This document shows positions 17,614 to 26,878 of a stretch of 47,815 bases of DNA, piece after piece. This stretch comes from Bradyrhizobium genosp. SA-3 (GTDB lineage: Bacteria > Pseudomonadota > Alphaproteobacteria > Rhizobiales > Xanthobacteraceae). The notes under the pieces were generated by a model. The model was not told the origin of the DNA. It searched no databases and worked only from the letters and a program-made list of their open reading frames with translations. Each line of letters opens with the position of its first letter. The stretch's first letter is position 1. Location: NCBI RefSeq assembly GCF_004212635.1, contig NZ_PSRT01000065.1:1-47815 (forward strand), in the 5' to 3' direction. Both the position numbers and the translations under genes were made by a program.

Positions 17614-19134
17614 ATGACCTCCGAAACGGAACTGAAATTCCGCATTGCGCCGCGAAAATTGCCGTCGGTGCTGCGGAAGGGCGGTTTGAGCGGGCGGCGC
17701 GGCGACCAGTGCGAGCAATCCCTCGTGTCGACCTACTACGATACGACCAAGCATAAGCTCCGGCGCCATGGCGTGACGTTGCGGGTCCGCAAGATCGAGG
17801 GCCGCTACGTGCAGACCGTGAAAGCCGGCGGCGCGGGCAGCGTGACGCGGGGCGAATGGGAGGACGAGGTTTCCGGTGCAAATCCCGACCTGAACAAGAC
17901 GAGGCATACGCCGCTCCAAGACCTTGCGACCCGAAACCTTCCTCGCAAGCTGAGGCCGGTGTTCCAGACCGACATTCATCGCATGGCGCAGGCCCGGCGC
18001 GTCCGGAAGAGCCAGATCGAACTTGCGGTCGATCGTGGCAGCATCAGCGCCGGCCGCCGGTCACGGCCCGTTGCCGAGCTGGAGCTGGAACTGAAGTCCG
18101 GACATGTCGCGGACCTGTTCCGCCTCGCCCGCGATCTCGAGCGCAGAACCGGTGCAGAGCTCGATCTGCGCTCGAAGGCCGAGCGAGGTTATCTGCTCAT
18201 CGCGGGCGGTGGCGGCGGCGCGCAACGCGCCGAGCCGATCGCGCTGAAGGCTGGGCTGTCGCCGCGCGAGGCCTTCCGGATCATCGCGCATTCGACGCTG
18301 CGTCACGTCACGGCGAATGCCGATCCGGTGCGTGACATGGACGCCGAAGGGATCCATCAGATGCGCGTCGGCCTGCGGCGCCTGCGTGCGGCCATCTCGC
18401 TGTTCGCCGATATCTTGCCGCGCGCGAGCACTGCGCGGATCAAGGCCGAGCTGAAATGGCTCACGGGCGAACTGGCGCCTGCGCGTGAAATCGACGTGTT
18501 CCTGAACGAGAGCATCCAGCCGATCACCGAGCAGGACGTGCCGCGACGCGGCGCCCGCGCGATCCGCAAAAGGTTCTCCGGGCAACGACAGGCGGCATTC
18601 GAGCGCGCACGCGAGGCGGTCATGTCGGCGCGTTACCGCCGCCTGTTGATCGACGCGATCGAGTGGATCGAAGGCGGACGGCCTTACGCCGATGACGACC
18701 GCGCGATCGCCGCCTACGCCGCGGAGATGCTCGATCGGCGCATCCGGAAGGCGCGCAAGCAGGGCAATCGCCTGAACGATCTCGATCCGATGCAGCGTCA
18801 CAAGCTGCGGATCAACATCAAGAAGATTCGCTACGCCGTGGATTTCTTCGAGAACCTCTACAGCGATGGCGACCAGAACGAGCTCGCAGCCCTGTCCGAT
18901 CGGTTGAAGCAGATTCAATCCGCGCTGGGATCGCTGAACGACTTCATGGCGCATCGCGAGCTGGCGACGGAGGCTGCATTGACGGCGCCGCCTGCGCACC
19001 GCCGCGCCCAGGCCTTCGTAGCGGGCATCATCGTCGGTGCGGAACGCAAGGCCGCAGACGGCCTGATGAAGGACGCAGCAAAGGAGCTGCATCGGTTGCG
19101 CCGGCTGCGCGCGGCGCCGAATGGACGAGCGTAG
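17614..19134 (+). CDS. CYTH and CHAD domain-containing protein
   Basis: 506 residues. The CYTH domain (about 1-200) begins with ETELKFRI, the ExExK-type metal/triphosphate-binding motif, and has YYDTTKHKLRRHGVTLRVRK and the AELELELKSG strand. The CHAD domain (about 215-490) has the His-containing helices HQMRVGLRRLRAAISLF and HKLRINIKKIRYAVDFF. CYTH domains bind or hydrolyse triphosphates; CHAD domains bind polyphosphate. A cytoplasmic polyphosphate-linked role (inorganic triphosphatase type) is likely. GGAAGA six bases before the ATG at 17614 decides the start over 17599. It is followed at once by the avidin-fold gene. Confidence 0.9.
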   Translation: MTSETELKFRIAPRKLPSVLRKGGLSGRRGDQCEQSLVSTYYDTTKHKLRRHGVTLRVRKIEGRYVQTVKAGGAGSVTRGEWEDEVSGANPDLNKTRHTPLQDLATRNLPRKLRPVFQTDIHRMAQARRVRKSQIELAVDRGSISAGRRSRPVAELELELKSGHVADLFRLARDLERRTGAELDLRSKAERGYLLIAGGGGGAQRAEPIALKAGLSPREAFRIIAHSTLRHVTANADPVRDMDAEGIHQMRVGLRRLRAAISLFADILPRASTARIKAELKWLTGELAPAREIDVFLNESIQPITEQDVPRRGARAIRKRFSGQRQAAFERAREAVMSARYRRLLIDAIEWIEGGRPYADDDRAIAAYAAEMLDRRIRKARKQGNRLNDLDPMQRHKLRINIKKIRYAVDFFENLYSDGDQNELAALSDRLKQIQSALGSLNDFMAHRELATEAALTAPPAHRRAQAFVAGIIVGAERKAADGLMKDAAKELHRLRRLRAAPNGRA

Positions 19135-19144
19135 GCGAACCGAC

Positions 19145-19525
19145 ATGGGATCCGATATGGCTTGGGTCGGCAATTGGCAAAATCAATTCGGCTCCATCTT
19201 GCGCATCACTGACGATGCGAACGGCCGCATCGCGGGGAATTTCGAGACCGCGCTCGAAGACAGCGGCTTTTACGGACAAGCGGTGCCGGTCACCGGGTTT
19301 CACAAGGGCAATTGCATCGCCTTTGTCGCGGTGGGCTCGTCTGCGACGGGCGACCGGGCCGTCTCCTATACCGGACTGCTGCGTCACGGAAGGATGGAGA
19401 CCGCCTGGTTCGTGATCGCAGACCAAGCGCTGAGCGCGTCCATGGAGGGCGAGCCGGCGAAGCTGAAACCGGTGAATTGGTGGCGCGCCGTGACAACGAA
19501 TGTCGATACGTTCGAACGGAGCTAG
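19145..19525 (+). CDS. Avidin/streptavidin-family protein, no signal peptide
   Basis: 126 residues. The text follows the avidin barrel: WVGNWQNQFGSILRIT (strand 1 with Asn and Ser of the biotin pocket), NGRIAGNFETA (strand 3, Phe where Tyr is usual), SYTGLLRHG, METAWFVI (conserved Trp) and WWRAVTTNVDTFER (conserved Trp and Asp). The Trp of streptavidin strand 6 (Trp79) is not obviously kept. Known rhizobial avidins are secreted, but here no signal peptide is seen from any of the possible starts (19121, 19145, 19157), so the protein may be cytoplasmic. It sits 10 bases after the CYTH-CHAD stop, probably in one operon. Biotin binding is inferred from the family only. Confidence 0.75.
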   Translation: MGSDMAWVGNWQNQFGSILRITDDANGRIAGNFETALEDSGFYGQAVPVTGFHKGNCIAFVAVGSSATGDRAVSYTGLLRHGRMETAWFVIADQALSASMEGEPAKLKPVNWWRAVTTNVDTFERS

Positions 19526-19618
19526 GGAGCGTACTCATAAATCGTGTCCGCTTCGCTCTGCTTACGACGCAGCGGACCTTTCTGGTGAATTCCAACCGCG
19601 TTGCGCGAAAACTCCCGC

Positions 19619-21526
19619 CTACTGTCCGTCCACGGAGAAGGCGAGCAGCACGTTGCCGGGCGCGGTACCATAATTGGTGTAGCCCGAGTTGACGTAGAGG
19701 ATGCCCCCGGCGATCACCGGTCCCGGCCCATCGAGCGAGCCGCCATGCGCCGACACGCCGTTTACGGTCGCATAGTCCCGCATGGTGTCGACGTCCCAGA
19801 TGATCTCGCCGCTCTTGGCGGCATAGGCCCGCAGGTGGCCGTCCAGTCCGCCGGAGAACACCACACCAGGAATGGCGGTTACCGCAGCCGACTGCGCGGG
19901 GCTGCATCCCGGCCGATCACCGCAGCCCGGATGTGCCGCGTGCCAGACGATCTCGCCCGTCGCCTGGTTCATCGCATACAGCCCGCCGCCCTGACTTGGA
20001 TCGAGCTTCATGGGTATCCCGAAGACCGATTTCTGCGCGCCAGCGGCGGTCGGCGGCACGGCCTTCATGCCGACATCCGACACCGCGACATAGACGTTCG
20101 CATCATCCGCAGCCGAGCCCCATTGCACGCCGCCGAGCGTGCTGCCGAGTCCCACCCGGCGCTGCCAGATGATGGCACCATCGCGGTCCGGATCGAGCGC
20201 GTACACCATGCCGGATTTCTGGCCGGCAATGAGCGCACGACGTCCGTCAGGTAGATCGACCAGCATCGGAGAGGAGCCGAAATCGAAATCGGGACCCTTG
20301 GTGCCGGGGCAGTTAGCGCGATACTGGCTGCTGCACGCGATGTTGTAGGCATCACCCTCGGTCAGCTGCCGCGACCAGGCAAGCCGTCCGGTGCCCAGAT
20401 CGAAGGCCACAAATGCGTCGGAGGTCGTGGAAGCCGGGTCCAGATAACTGTCGCCCGTCGTCGCATAGATCCGACTTGTCTTGAGGTCGATGGTCGGCGA
20501 CGACCAGATCGCGCCGCCAGAGGGTCCGAAGAGTTGGACACCGATCTCGTTGAGGCGGATTGGCTGGGCCGGCGGGCTGACATAGCCGCGCCACAGCACC
20601 TCGCCGGTCCTGGCGTCGAGCGCGGCGATCAGACCGCGGAAGGTGCAGCAAGAATAGCGTGGATCGATCGCCAATACCTCTTCGACGGAGGAGACTGGCA
20701 CATAAAGGACATTATTGGCCAATGTCGGCGCGCCCGTGATCACGGCCCCCGCATGCGCATCGAAACGTCGCCTCCACAGCAGCTTTCCGCTCTCGGCATC
20801 GAGCGCATAAGTCTCACCGCGTTGATCGCCGAAATAGGCGGTCGTGCCCCGCTCATCCTCGCCGATGGTGATCGCGGTGCGTACGCCGAAGCCGGCGTCG
20901 AACACCCAGCGCTGGCAGCCAAGTCTGGCATCCAACGCATAGACCTTGCCCCCCGCACTGCCCACGAAGACCCGGCCGCCCCAAACCATCGGCTGCGCGT
21001 AGGCTCTGGTATCGCCGGGAAAGCCGAACGCCCATTTGAGCTTCAGGCGCGGAACATCGTCCGGCGAAAGCTGGGCCATGGCAGCGGATTGAAACCGGTG
21101 TTGAGCGATGTCGACGCCCCAGCCGTTCCAGCGCGGCAACGAAGCGTCTGCTAGCGCGGGGCCCCGCTCACCGCACGTGGAATCCGGCAGTGGCTGCTGC
21201 TGCTCCGGCGCTGTCCCGACGAGATAGCGAACGATGGCCTGAATTTCGCGTTGGCTCAGGTCACGCCCCTGCTGGCTCATCATGCCGAACATCAAGGCAA
21301 AGCTCATGCGCTCAGGTCTGAATTGCCGGAGCGCGTTGGCGTCAGGCGCGCGTGCCACGCCACCCTCGTGGCACGATGCGCAGCGCGTGCGGTAGAGCAC
21401 CTCGCCACGCGAGTTTAGCGCCTCCTCCGCATGATCCGGAGGCACGCCAGTGAGCAATATGCCCACTCCAAGCAGGAGGCGTGCGGAGAGCGTGCATCCA
21501 GAGCGGCGCCTGGCCGTACTCGTCAT
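19619..21526 (-). CDS. PQQ-propeller dehydrogenase with c-type heme (PVA dehydrogenase-like)
   Basis: 635 residues. A signal peptide (about 12-33) is followed by a cytochrome c domain with heme motif CASCH (about residue 48) and then an eight-bladed PQQ-type propeller with repeats such as GKVYALDARLGCQRWVFDAG, GETYALDAESGKLLWRRRF and GLIAALDARTGEVLWRG. The order heme then propeller is that of polyvinyl-alcohol dehydrogenases. The enzyme would act in the periplasm, oxidising a secondary alcohol and passing electrons to its own heme. The start is supported by GGGAGG upstream. The actual substrate is unknown; PQQ binding is inferred. Confidence 0.85.
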   Translation of the reverse strand: MTSTARRRSGCTLSARLLLGVGILLTGVPPDHAEEALNSRGEVLYRTRCASCHEGGVARAPDANALRQFRPERMSFALMFGMMSQQGRDLSQREIQAIVRYLVGTAPEQQQPLPDSTCGERGPALADASLPRWNGWGVDIAQHRFQSAAMAQLSPDDVPRLKLKWAFGFPGDTRAYAQPMVWGGRVFVGSAGGKVYALDARLGCQRWVFDAGFGVRTAITIGEDERGTTAYFGDQRGETYALDAESGKLLWRRRFDAHAGAVITGAPTLANNVLYVPVSSVEEVLAIDPRYSCCTFRGLIAALDARTGEVLWRGYVSPPAQPIRLNEIGVQLFGPSGGAIWSSPTIDLKTSRIYATTGDSYLDPASTTSDAFVAFDLGTGRLAWSRQLTEGDAYNIACSSQYRANCPGTKGPDFDFGSSPMLVDLPDGRRALIAGQKSGMVYALDPDRDGAIIWQRRVGLGSTLGGVQWGSAADDANVYVAVSDVGMKAVPPTAAGAQKSVFGIPMKLDPSQGGGLYAMNQATGEIVWHAAHPGCGDRPGCSPAQSAAVTAIPGVVFSGGLDGHLRAYAAKSGEIIWDVDTMRDYATVNGVSAHGGSLDGPGPVIAGGILYVNSGYTNYGTAPGNVLLAFSVDGQ

Positions 21527-21855
21527 TCTCGCCTCCCTCGCATAACTGAAGCGTGCTTCGGCAACAGAAGATCAGCGCGCGCGGTCGTCAACGCGTACCA
21601 CGAATAAACAACCAAAGCGAGCTTGAGGGATCCAGGATTACCGGAGGCGGTCATCTCCCGATACGGTCCTGTCACGGGCCGCCCGCGCCGCGGCTTATCC
21701 GCTTGCCGCGGCGTCTGCCTCGTAGGCGCTTCGGGAAGTACCCGAAACGGCAGTTCTCGGGCGCAAACGGGACGTTGGCAGGAAGGTGAGGGTCCGCGGA
21801 GAGTTAATTTCGGCGGATTGGATTCATTGGGACCTTAGGCGGATTGATGTCCGCG
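21527..21855. other. Gene-free interval
   Basis: 329 bases between the start of the PVA-dehydrogenase-like gene and the stop of the next minus-strand gene. I see no convincing reading frame, RNA gene or repeat. It must hold the promoter of the dehydrogenase gene, but no clear -35/-10 pair stands out. Confidence 0.5.
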
Positions 21856-22035
21856 CTAGCGCGGCGTGATCTCATTGACGGCAGCAATCTGCAGCCCAGC
21901 CTCGTTCAGCGCTTCAGTGATCTGCTTGGCCAGCAGCTTGGCTTCTTCAGTTCCGATTTGGGCGTCAGGATGTCCCTTGAAGAACGCGCAAACCGTCGTG
22001 GCGATGATGGTATTCACCTGGTGCGGATCATCCAT
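21856..22035 (-). CDS. Small hypothetical protein
   Basis: 59 residues from ATG 22035 (a GTG at 22044 would add three). Sequence such as VNTIIATTVCAFFKGHPDAQ and EEAKLLAKQITEALNEAGL suggests two amphipathic helices; no signal peptide. No strong ribosome site is visible. It is third in a minus-strand series of three small genes (DUF3606-like, 24-residue, this one). The codon pattern and helical regularity favour a real gene. No function is recognised. Confidence 0.5.
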   Translation of the reverse strand: MDDPHQVNTIIATTVCAFFKGHPDAQIGTEEAKLLAKQITEALNEAGLQIAAVNEITPR

Positions 22036-22103
22036 TTTCTGCACGCGAAATTGCGAATGACTTCACCGGATCGCCAGTGCGTCAGCCTGCAGGACCGAGA
22101 TGG

Positions 22104-22178
22104 TCATCGCAAGCCAAAGAACGAAAGAATGGCCGCGATCACAACGACTAGCCCTATGAGGTAAATCAGGCCGTTCAT
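22104..22178 (-). CDS. 24-residue membrane microprotein
   Basis: A 25-codon frame including stop, with AAAAGGAG placed seven bases before its ATG, the strongest ribosome site in this cluster. The product starts MNGLIYLIGLVVVIAAIL and ends SFFGLR: a single hydrophobic helix with a positively charged C-terminus. Similar very short membrane peptides occur in Rhizobiales genomes as unnamed proteins. Such peptides often modulate membrane complexes; what this one does is unknown. It lies 33 bases from the end of the DUF3606-like gene and probably shares its transcript. Confidence 0.7.
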   Translation of the reverse strand: MNGLIYLIGLVVVIAAILSFFGLR

Positions 22179-22211
22179 CGCAATTCTCCTTTTCGACTTG
22201 ATGACTTGAAT

Positions 22212-22436
22212 TTATTCGAGGGTCGTGGGCGTATCCTTGGCATTACACCGCTGAACGGTCAGCTTCTCGATCTCCACTTCCTTCTCTATGGCCGTTAGAG
22301 AGTTGCCGATCTTGTCGACGATCCTGACCAGATCGGTATTGGAGATGCGAAGCCGCCTGCGTACGGACTTGACCTGCACTGCGTTCGCAAGATCGAGCCT
22401 TGTGCGGATGGGCCGTGGCGGTCTTGAGGACAGCAT
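22212..22436 (-). CDS. DUF3606-like small protein
   Basis: 74 residues. RTRLDLANAVQVKSVRRRL followed by ISNTDLVRIVDKIGNSLTAI matches the helical pattern of DUF3606 proteins (basic start, switch to a helix-turn-helix-like part ending in VGNS), which are common in rhizobia and of unknown role. GGAGAT before the ATG supports the start. First of three small minus-strand genes. Confidence 0.7.
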   Translation of the reverse strand: MLSSRPPRPIRTRLDLANAVQVKSVRRRLRISNTDLVRIVDKIGNSLTAIEKEVEIEKLTVQRCNAKDTPTTLE

Positions 22437-22584
22437 GAGTAGATCTCCTGACCGAAGTAAGAGCGACGACGTCTTTTTTGTTCCTATCGTCCGCCGACCG
22501 AAGGCCCCGAACGGAGATGGCGAGGCGGCTGGCAGCCGTCGCGGGCACCGCGGAGCCAGCTACGACAGGTTGAGATGGCCGCCC

Positions 22585-24015
22585 TTATCCGCGCGGCGTA
22601 GCGCCATGGCCCGCTACCGCGCCGCGAACGGTTTCGAGGGTGGCGCGTTGCAACGCGGCTCGCCTCTCGGCAATGGCATTGCTCAAGAGGTCGAGCACCA
22701 GCCCAAATGCCGCCAGCTCCTCCCCCTCGATAGCGCCGTCATCGTAGCACTCCAGCGTTTCAGCGATGATGGCGTCGGCCTCACGCTGCAGGGCCAGAAG
22801 TTCCTGATTGGATTCCACGGTCCGCGCGCTGGACACCATGGCCAGGATTCTCTTGCGATGGCTGGTGTTGTCCTCCCTTTCGTCGCGGTTCAAATAGCGA
22901 CGCAACCAGGCGCCGGCCGAGCCGATTCCGGAGAGAAGCAGGAGCCCGAACCAGAAGTAATCGCCATAACGGTCGAGGAAGGTGCGTTCATTGCCGTCAA
23001 TGACGGCCGCCGCTCCCCGATGTACCTGCAGCTCGGTGTCCTTCTCGAGGTCCGGCTTGGTGATGTGTGCAGCGCCGGGGGCCAGCCGCGCAATCGTCTG
23101 GCGAACGGCAAAGAGCTGCCGGAAAAAGGCGGCGACCGTCGTTTCGGACAAGGTCTTTCTCGCCACGATGAGATGGCTGACGCTGACCGTCTCAACTTTG
23201 TCATCCGGCCAAGCTGGATCCGCATTGAAGACGCTGGGCGGAATCTCCTCGGATTCATAGCGGGGATGCTTCAGGGCGATCGCTTCCGATGTCTCGATGG
23301 CGAGAAACTTCGGCGCGCCGCGTGCCCGCGCCGTTGCGACAACGGCCTCCGATGTAATCTTGCTGTCGAGCGGCCCGACCGCCATGAATGCATCGAGGGT
23401 GCGATCGCGCGCCAGCTCCTGGATCTGTTCAGTGCCAAAGTGCGTCACCGCGACCTTGTCCGCCTGCACTCCGGCGGCGCTCAGGATGACGCGCAGCAAC
23501 GCGGCGTTCGCCGGGGTCCGCCCGATCACACCGACACGGCGCCCTGCGAGATCGGCGACCTCCTTGATTTTCGGCGGGTTCTTTCTTTTCGAGCCCTTGC
23601 CGGCAAGTCCAGACGGCGCCCACAGCACAACGAAGTTCTTGCGCAAGACAGCGACGGTCTGCGCCGCGGCGGGCATTTCCAGATCGCCGCGGCCGACGGC
23701 AAGGTCCGCCTTGCCAGCCCCAAGCAGGGCGAGAGACTCCACCGCCCCTTCGGTTTTGATCGGAGCCAGCCTGATTGTTCGGCTTTCGCTGCCGAAGGCA
23801 TCGGCCATCGCCTGAATGACTTTGTAGTCGTCGCTGCCCGGCGGTCCAACGGCGATCCGGAGAATGTCCGGCCGCAACGCATAATAGAGTGCACCCGCTG
23901 CGGCGCCGAAAACAAGAAATCCAACGGCGAGGACCAACAGTAAGGAATTGCTCCTTCTCCGCTCTCGGCGGGCCGCGTCACTGGTCGTCTGACTTGGGCT
24001 CTCGGACGAGGACAT
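22585..24015 (-). CDS. TAXI family solute-binding protein, membrane-anchored
   Basis: 476 residues. A short polar N-terminus precedes a membrane helix (about 24-46), then a TAXI/TRAP-type periplasmic binding domain (about 50-340: LRIAVGPPGSDDYKVIQAMA, GKADLAVGRGDLEMP, VADLAGRRVGVIGRTPANAA). A second helix (about 350-366, FWFGLLLLSGIGSAGAWL) is followed by a helical cytoplasmic tail. Typical TAXI proteins are free in the periplasm and work with TRAP membrane subunits; this one is anchored at both ends and has no partner genes, so it may be a sensor-like or orphan binding protein. The start agrees with its basic pre-helix segment. Confidence 0.83.
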   Translation of the reverse strand: MSSSESPSQTTSDAARRERRRSNSLLLVLAVGFLVFGAAAGALYYALRPDILRIAVGPPGSDDYKVIQAMADAFGSESRTIRLAPIKTEGAVESLALLGAGKADLAVGRGDLEMPAAAQTVAVLRKNFVVLWAPSGLAGKGSKRKNPPKIKEVADLAGRRVGVIGRTPANAALLRVILSAAGVQADKVAVTHFGTEQIQELARDRTLDAFMAVGPLDSKITSEAVVATARARGAPKFLAIETSEAIALKHPRYESEEIPPSVFNADPAWPDDKVETVSVSHLIVARKTLSETTVAAFFRQLFAVRQTIARLAPGAAHITKPDLEKDTELQVHRGAAAVIDGNERTFLDRYGDYFWFGLLLLSGIGSAGAWLRRYLNRDEREDNTSHRKRILAMVSSARTVESNQELLALQREADAIIAETLECYDDGAIEGEELAAFGLVLDLLSNAIAERRAALQRATLETVRGAVAGHGATPRG

Positions 24016-24317
24016 TGCCGCTGCCGCCGCAGATCAAGGCGCCTCCCGCTTGGCAGGATACCACGTTTTCCCGGGCATAACGTCCTGGCGGCCGTCCTGG
24101 TTCACAAACCGTCCGAGGCCTGAACGCCTGCCAAGCGCATCGTCGTGACGGCCGGCACCCGGCAAGCGCCATGCTGATTGGCGGGTGCCTGCACCCGGTC
24201 TTTCGCGCGGTGAGCCAGAGAAGCCACATTCCGGAATGAGGGGGTCGCGCTGTCGCCATTGGCGCCCGCCCCACGATCATGTACGCCGATCCGAAACCTT
24301 CTCGGGACGGGACGCTC
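24016..24317. other. Divergent intergenic region
   Basis: 302 bases between the starts of the TAXI gene and the MFS gene. No repeat, RNA gene or clear promoter is recognised. An alternative MFS start at ATG 24279 lies within it. Confidence 0.4.
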
Positions 24318-25564
24318 ATGACGACCGCTGCCACGAAAGACGCGGGAGATGGCACCCGCGCGCTGATCTTCGCGCTGCTCGCGCTGGCCTGCGGCCACAT
24401 GCTCTCGACCCTGCTGCGCACCATCCCGGCCGTCAGCCTCGACCTGATGGCGGCGGATTTCCATATCGAGCCGCAGGCGCTGGCCAGCCTCACCTCGGTC
24501 TATCCCTTCGCCTTTGCCGCGGCGCAGATCCCGGTCGGCGCGGCGATGGATCGCTTCGGCGTGCGGCCGGTGGCGCTCAGCCTGCTCGCGGGAACCGTGA
24601 TCGGCGCCATCGCATCGGGGTTTGCGACCGGCCCTGCGAGCTTTGCGGTCGGGCAGGTGCTGCTCGGCGTTGCCACATCGGGCATGCTGATGTGCCCGAT
24701 GACTCTGGCGGCCAAGCAATTGTCGCCGGCCGCTTCGGGCTGTGGTCGGGCGCGATCCTCTCGATCGGCAATATCGGCATGCTGCTGTCATCGAGCCCGC
24801 TCGCCTTCGTGGTCGACACTTGGGGCTGGCGCGCCGGGTTCTGGATCTCCGCGGCTGGCGGCGTCGCGGTGGCGCTCGCGGTGTTCGCGCTGGTGCCGCA
24901 CCAGCCGGCCGAGCACAAGGACGATTCCTCGCCGCTGGCGCAGATGATCGAGGTGCTCCGGCTCGGACTGTCGCGGCCTCTGCGCGGCCTGATCGCGCTG
25001 GCGCTGGTGTCGCTCGCGAGCTCGCTGGTGCTGCGCGGCCTGTGGGGCGGGCCGTGGCTGATGCAGGTCAAGGACCTGTCGCGGGTCGAGGCCGGCAACC
25101 AGCTCGGCGCGTTCACGCTGGCGATGATTGCCGGTCCGCTGTGCATCGGCATGATCGACCGCAGGCTGGGCCGCCGCCGCGCGCTGGTGGCGGCCTCGCA
25201 TATGGTCGGGGCGCTACTCCTGGCGCTGATGGCGTTGGGGGCGCCGCATTACGCGGTCTCCGTGCTGTTCGGCCTGCCGTCGATGCCGCCACAATACGAC
25301 CTCGTGCTGTTCGTGCTCATTGGCCTTGCGACCTCCGCGCAGCCGCTGCTGTTCGGCATGTCCCGGCAGCTGGTCGATGCACAAACCGCGGGCAAGGCGC
25401 TCGCGGCCGTGAACCTCGCGTTCTTTCTCGGCGCGGCCTTGATGCAGTCGGTCACCGGTGCGGTGGCGGCGCTCGCCGGTCTGCCGGCGGTGCTGCTGTT
25501 CATGGCTGCCATGCTGGCATTCGGCGTGCTGATCTTTTTGACTTATACATCGCCGCGTTCGTAG
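24318..25564 (+). pseudogene. MFS transporter, frameshifted
   Basis: A 12-helix major facilitator carrier read in two frames. The first part (from ATG 24318, or 24279) runs through LACGHMLSTLLRTIPAVSLD and ends at MTLAAKQLSPA; the second continues in the frame two bases on as GRFGLWSGAILSIGNIGMLL to the stop at 25562-25564. The joint lies at about 24729-24733, where GCCGGCCGC would need one more C to keep the frame (giving SPARFGLWSG). Hydrophobic helices are intact on both sides. This is either a true one-base deletion or a sequence error. The substrate is unknown. The stop codon lies within the palindromic repeat that follows. Confidence 0.8.
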
Positions 25565-25644
25565 GATGAGTTGAGCTCTTCGCGAAACCCATCATGATCG
25601 CGCCTGGCTTGATGGGTTTCGCTTCGCTCTACCCATCCTACGAA
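25558..25644. repeat. Dispersed palindromic repeat overlapping a gene end
   Basis: Outer inverted repeat TTCGTAGGATG (25558-25568) and CATCCTACGAA (25634-25644), inner arms GCGAAACCCATCA and TGATGGGTTTCGC. It is of the type I associate with bradyrhizobial genomes. The first arm contains the last codon and the TAG stop of the MFS gene. Confidence 0.75.
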
Positions 25645-25676
25645 ATCTACGAAATCGTGCACCGAAGGAATGCTTC

Positions 25677-26870
25677 ATGCCCGTCGACACCAAGGCCGCC
25701 ACCGACCGCCTCATGCGCTTCCTCGCCGTCGAGGGAGTGACGGGACAGGAGGCTGCGATCGGGCGTGAGCTCACGGCAGCGCTGAAGGAGAGTGGCGTGC
25801 CGGCGAAGGCGATCCGGCTCGACGATGCCAACACGCGCATTCCCGTGCCGACCGAGACTGGCAACCTCATCGTCGACCTGCCCGGCCGCGGCGCGCTGCA
25901 CAACCAGCCGCGCATCATGTTCATGACCCACATGGACACCGTGCCGCTCTGCGCCGGCGCGAAGCCGAAGCTTTCAGGCCGCAAGATCGTCAACGCGGCC
26001 AAGACCGCGCTCGGCGGCGACAACCGCTGCGGCTGCGGCGTGCTGGTGACGCTGGCCGCGGAGCTTGCGAAGCAGAAGCTCGATCATCCGCCGATCACGC
26101 TGTTGTTCTGCGTGCGCGAGGAGAGCGGGCTCTATGGCGCACGCCACGTCAAGCTCGACGAGCTCGGCGCGCCGGTGATGGCGTTCAACTATGACGGCGG
26201 CCCGGCCTCCAACGTCGTCATCGGCGCCGTGGGCGCCGATCGCTGGACCGTCGAGATCTTCGGCCGCGCCTCGCATGCCGGCGTGGCGCCGGAGCGCGGC
26301 ATCTCCTCGACCATGATCATGGCGCTGGCGCTCGCCGAGGTGAAGGCGGGCGGCTGGTTCGGCAAGGTGGTGAAGGGCAAGCAGCAAGGCACCAGCAATG
26401 TCGGCCCCGTCACCGGCGGCGCGGGCCGCCCCGCGGGCGATGCCACCAATGTCGTCACCGACTACGTGCATGTGCGCGGCGAATGCCGCAGCCATGACGG
26501 AAAGTTCTTCAAGGAGATCACCAAGGCCTACAAGGCCGCGTTCGAGAACGCCGCCAAGAAGGTGACCAACGCGCAAGGCAAATCCGGCAAGGTCAAGTTC
26601 AAGGCGCAGACCGACTATTATCCGTTCCGCATGAAGGAGAGCCTGCCCGTGGTCAAGCGCGCGATCGCGGCGGTGTCCGTGGTCGGCGGAACTCCGAACG
26701 TCCGCGCCGCCAATGGCGGCCTCGATGCCAACTGGATGGTCCGCCACGGCATCCCGACCGTGACCTTCGGCGCCGGGCAGAACGAGGCGCACACGATCGA
26801 CGAGTGGATCAATCTCGACGAATACGATCGCGCCTGCGCGCTGGCGCTGCAGCTCGCGACGATGCGGTGA
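25677..26870 (+). CDS. M20 family peptidase (peptidase T-like)
   Basis: 397 residues, metallopeptidase of clan MH. Zinc-site motifs: THMDTVP (His and Asp), GGDNRCGCG (bridging Asp), REESGLYGA (catalytic Glu and ligand Glu), NYDGG (Asp) and a late His in NEAHTIDEW. This is the PepT-like tripeptidase group; the substrate may be a peptide or an N-acylated amino acid. Cytoplasmic, no signal peptide. It precedes, across a palindromic repeat, an enolase-superfamily gene and a second M20 enzyme; a shared catabolic role is possible. Confidence 0.88.
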   Translation: MPVDTKAATDRLMRFLAVEGVTGQEAAIGRELTAALKESGVPAKAIRLDDANTRIPVPTETGNLIVDLPGRGALHNQPRIMFMTHMDTVPLCAGAKPKLSGRKIVNAAKTALGGDNRCGCGVLVTLAAELAKQKLDHPPITLLFCVREESGLYGARHVKLDELGAPVMAFNYDGGPASNVVIGAVGADRWTVEIFGRASHAGVAPERGISSTMIMALALAEVKAGGWFGKVVKGKQQGTSNVGPVTGGAGRPAGDATNVVTDYVHVRGECRSHDGKFFKEITKAYKAAFENAAKKVTNAQGKSGKVKFKAQTDYYPFRMKESLPVVKRAIAAVSVVGGTPNVRAANGGLDANWMVRHGIPTVTFGAGQNEAHTIDEWINLDEYDRACALALQLATMR

Positions 26871-26878
26871 GATAGCCT

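Noticed and set aside
21553..21838. Short plus-strand frames in the 21.5-21.85 kb gap
   Set aside because: No ribosome site, compositionally like random GC-rich frames, no recognisable domain.
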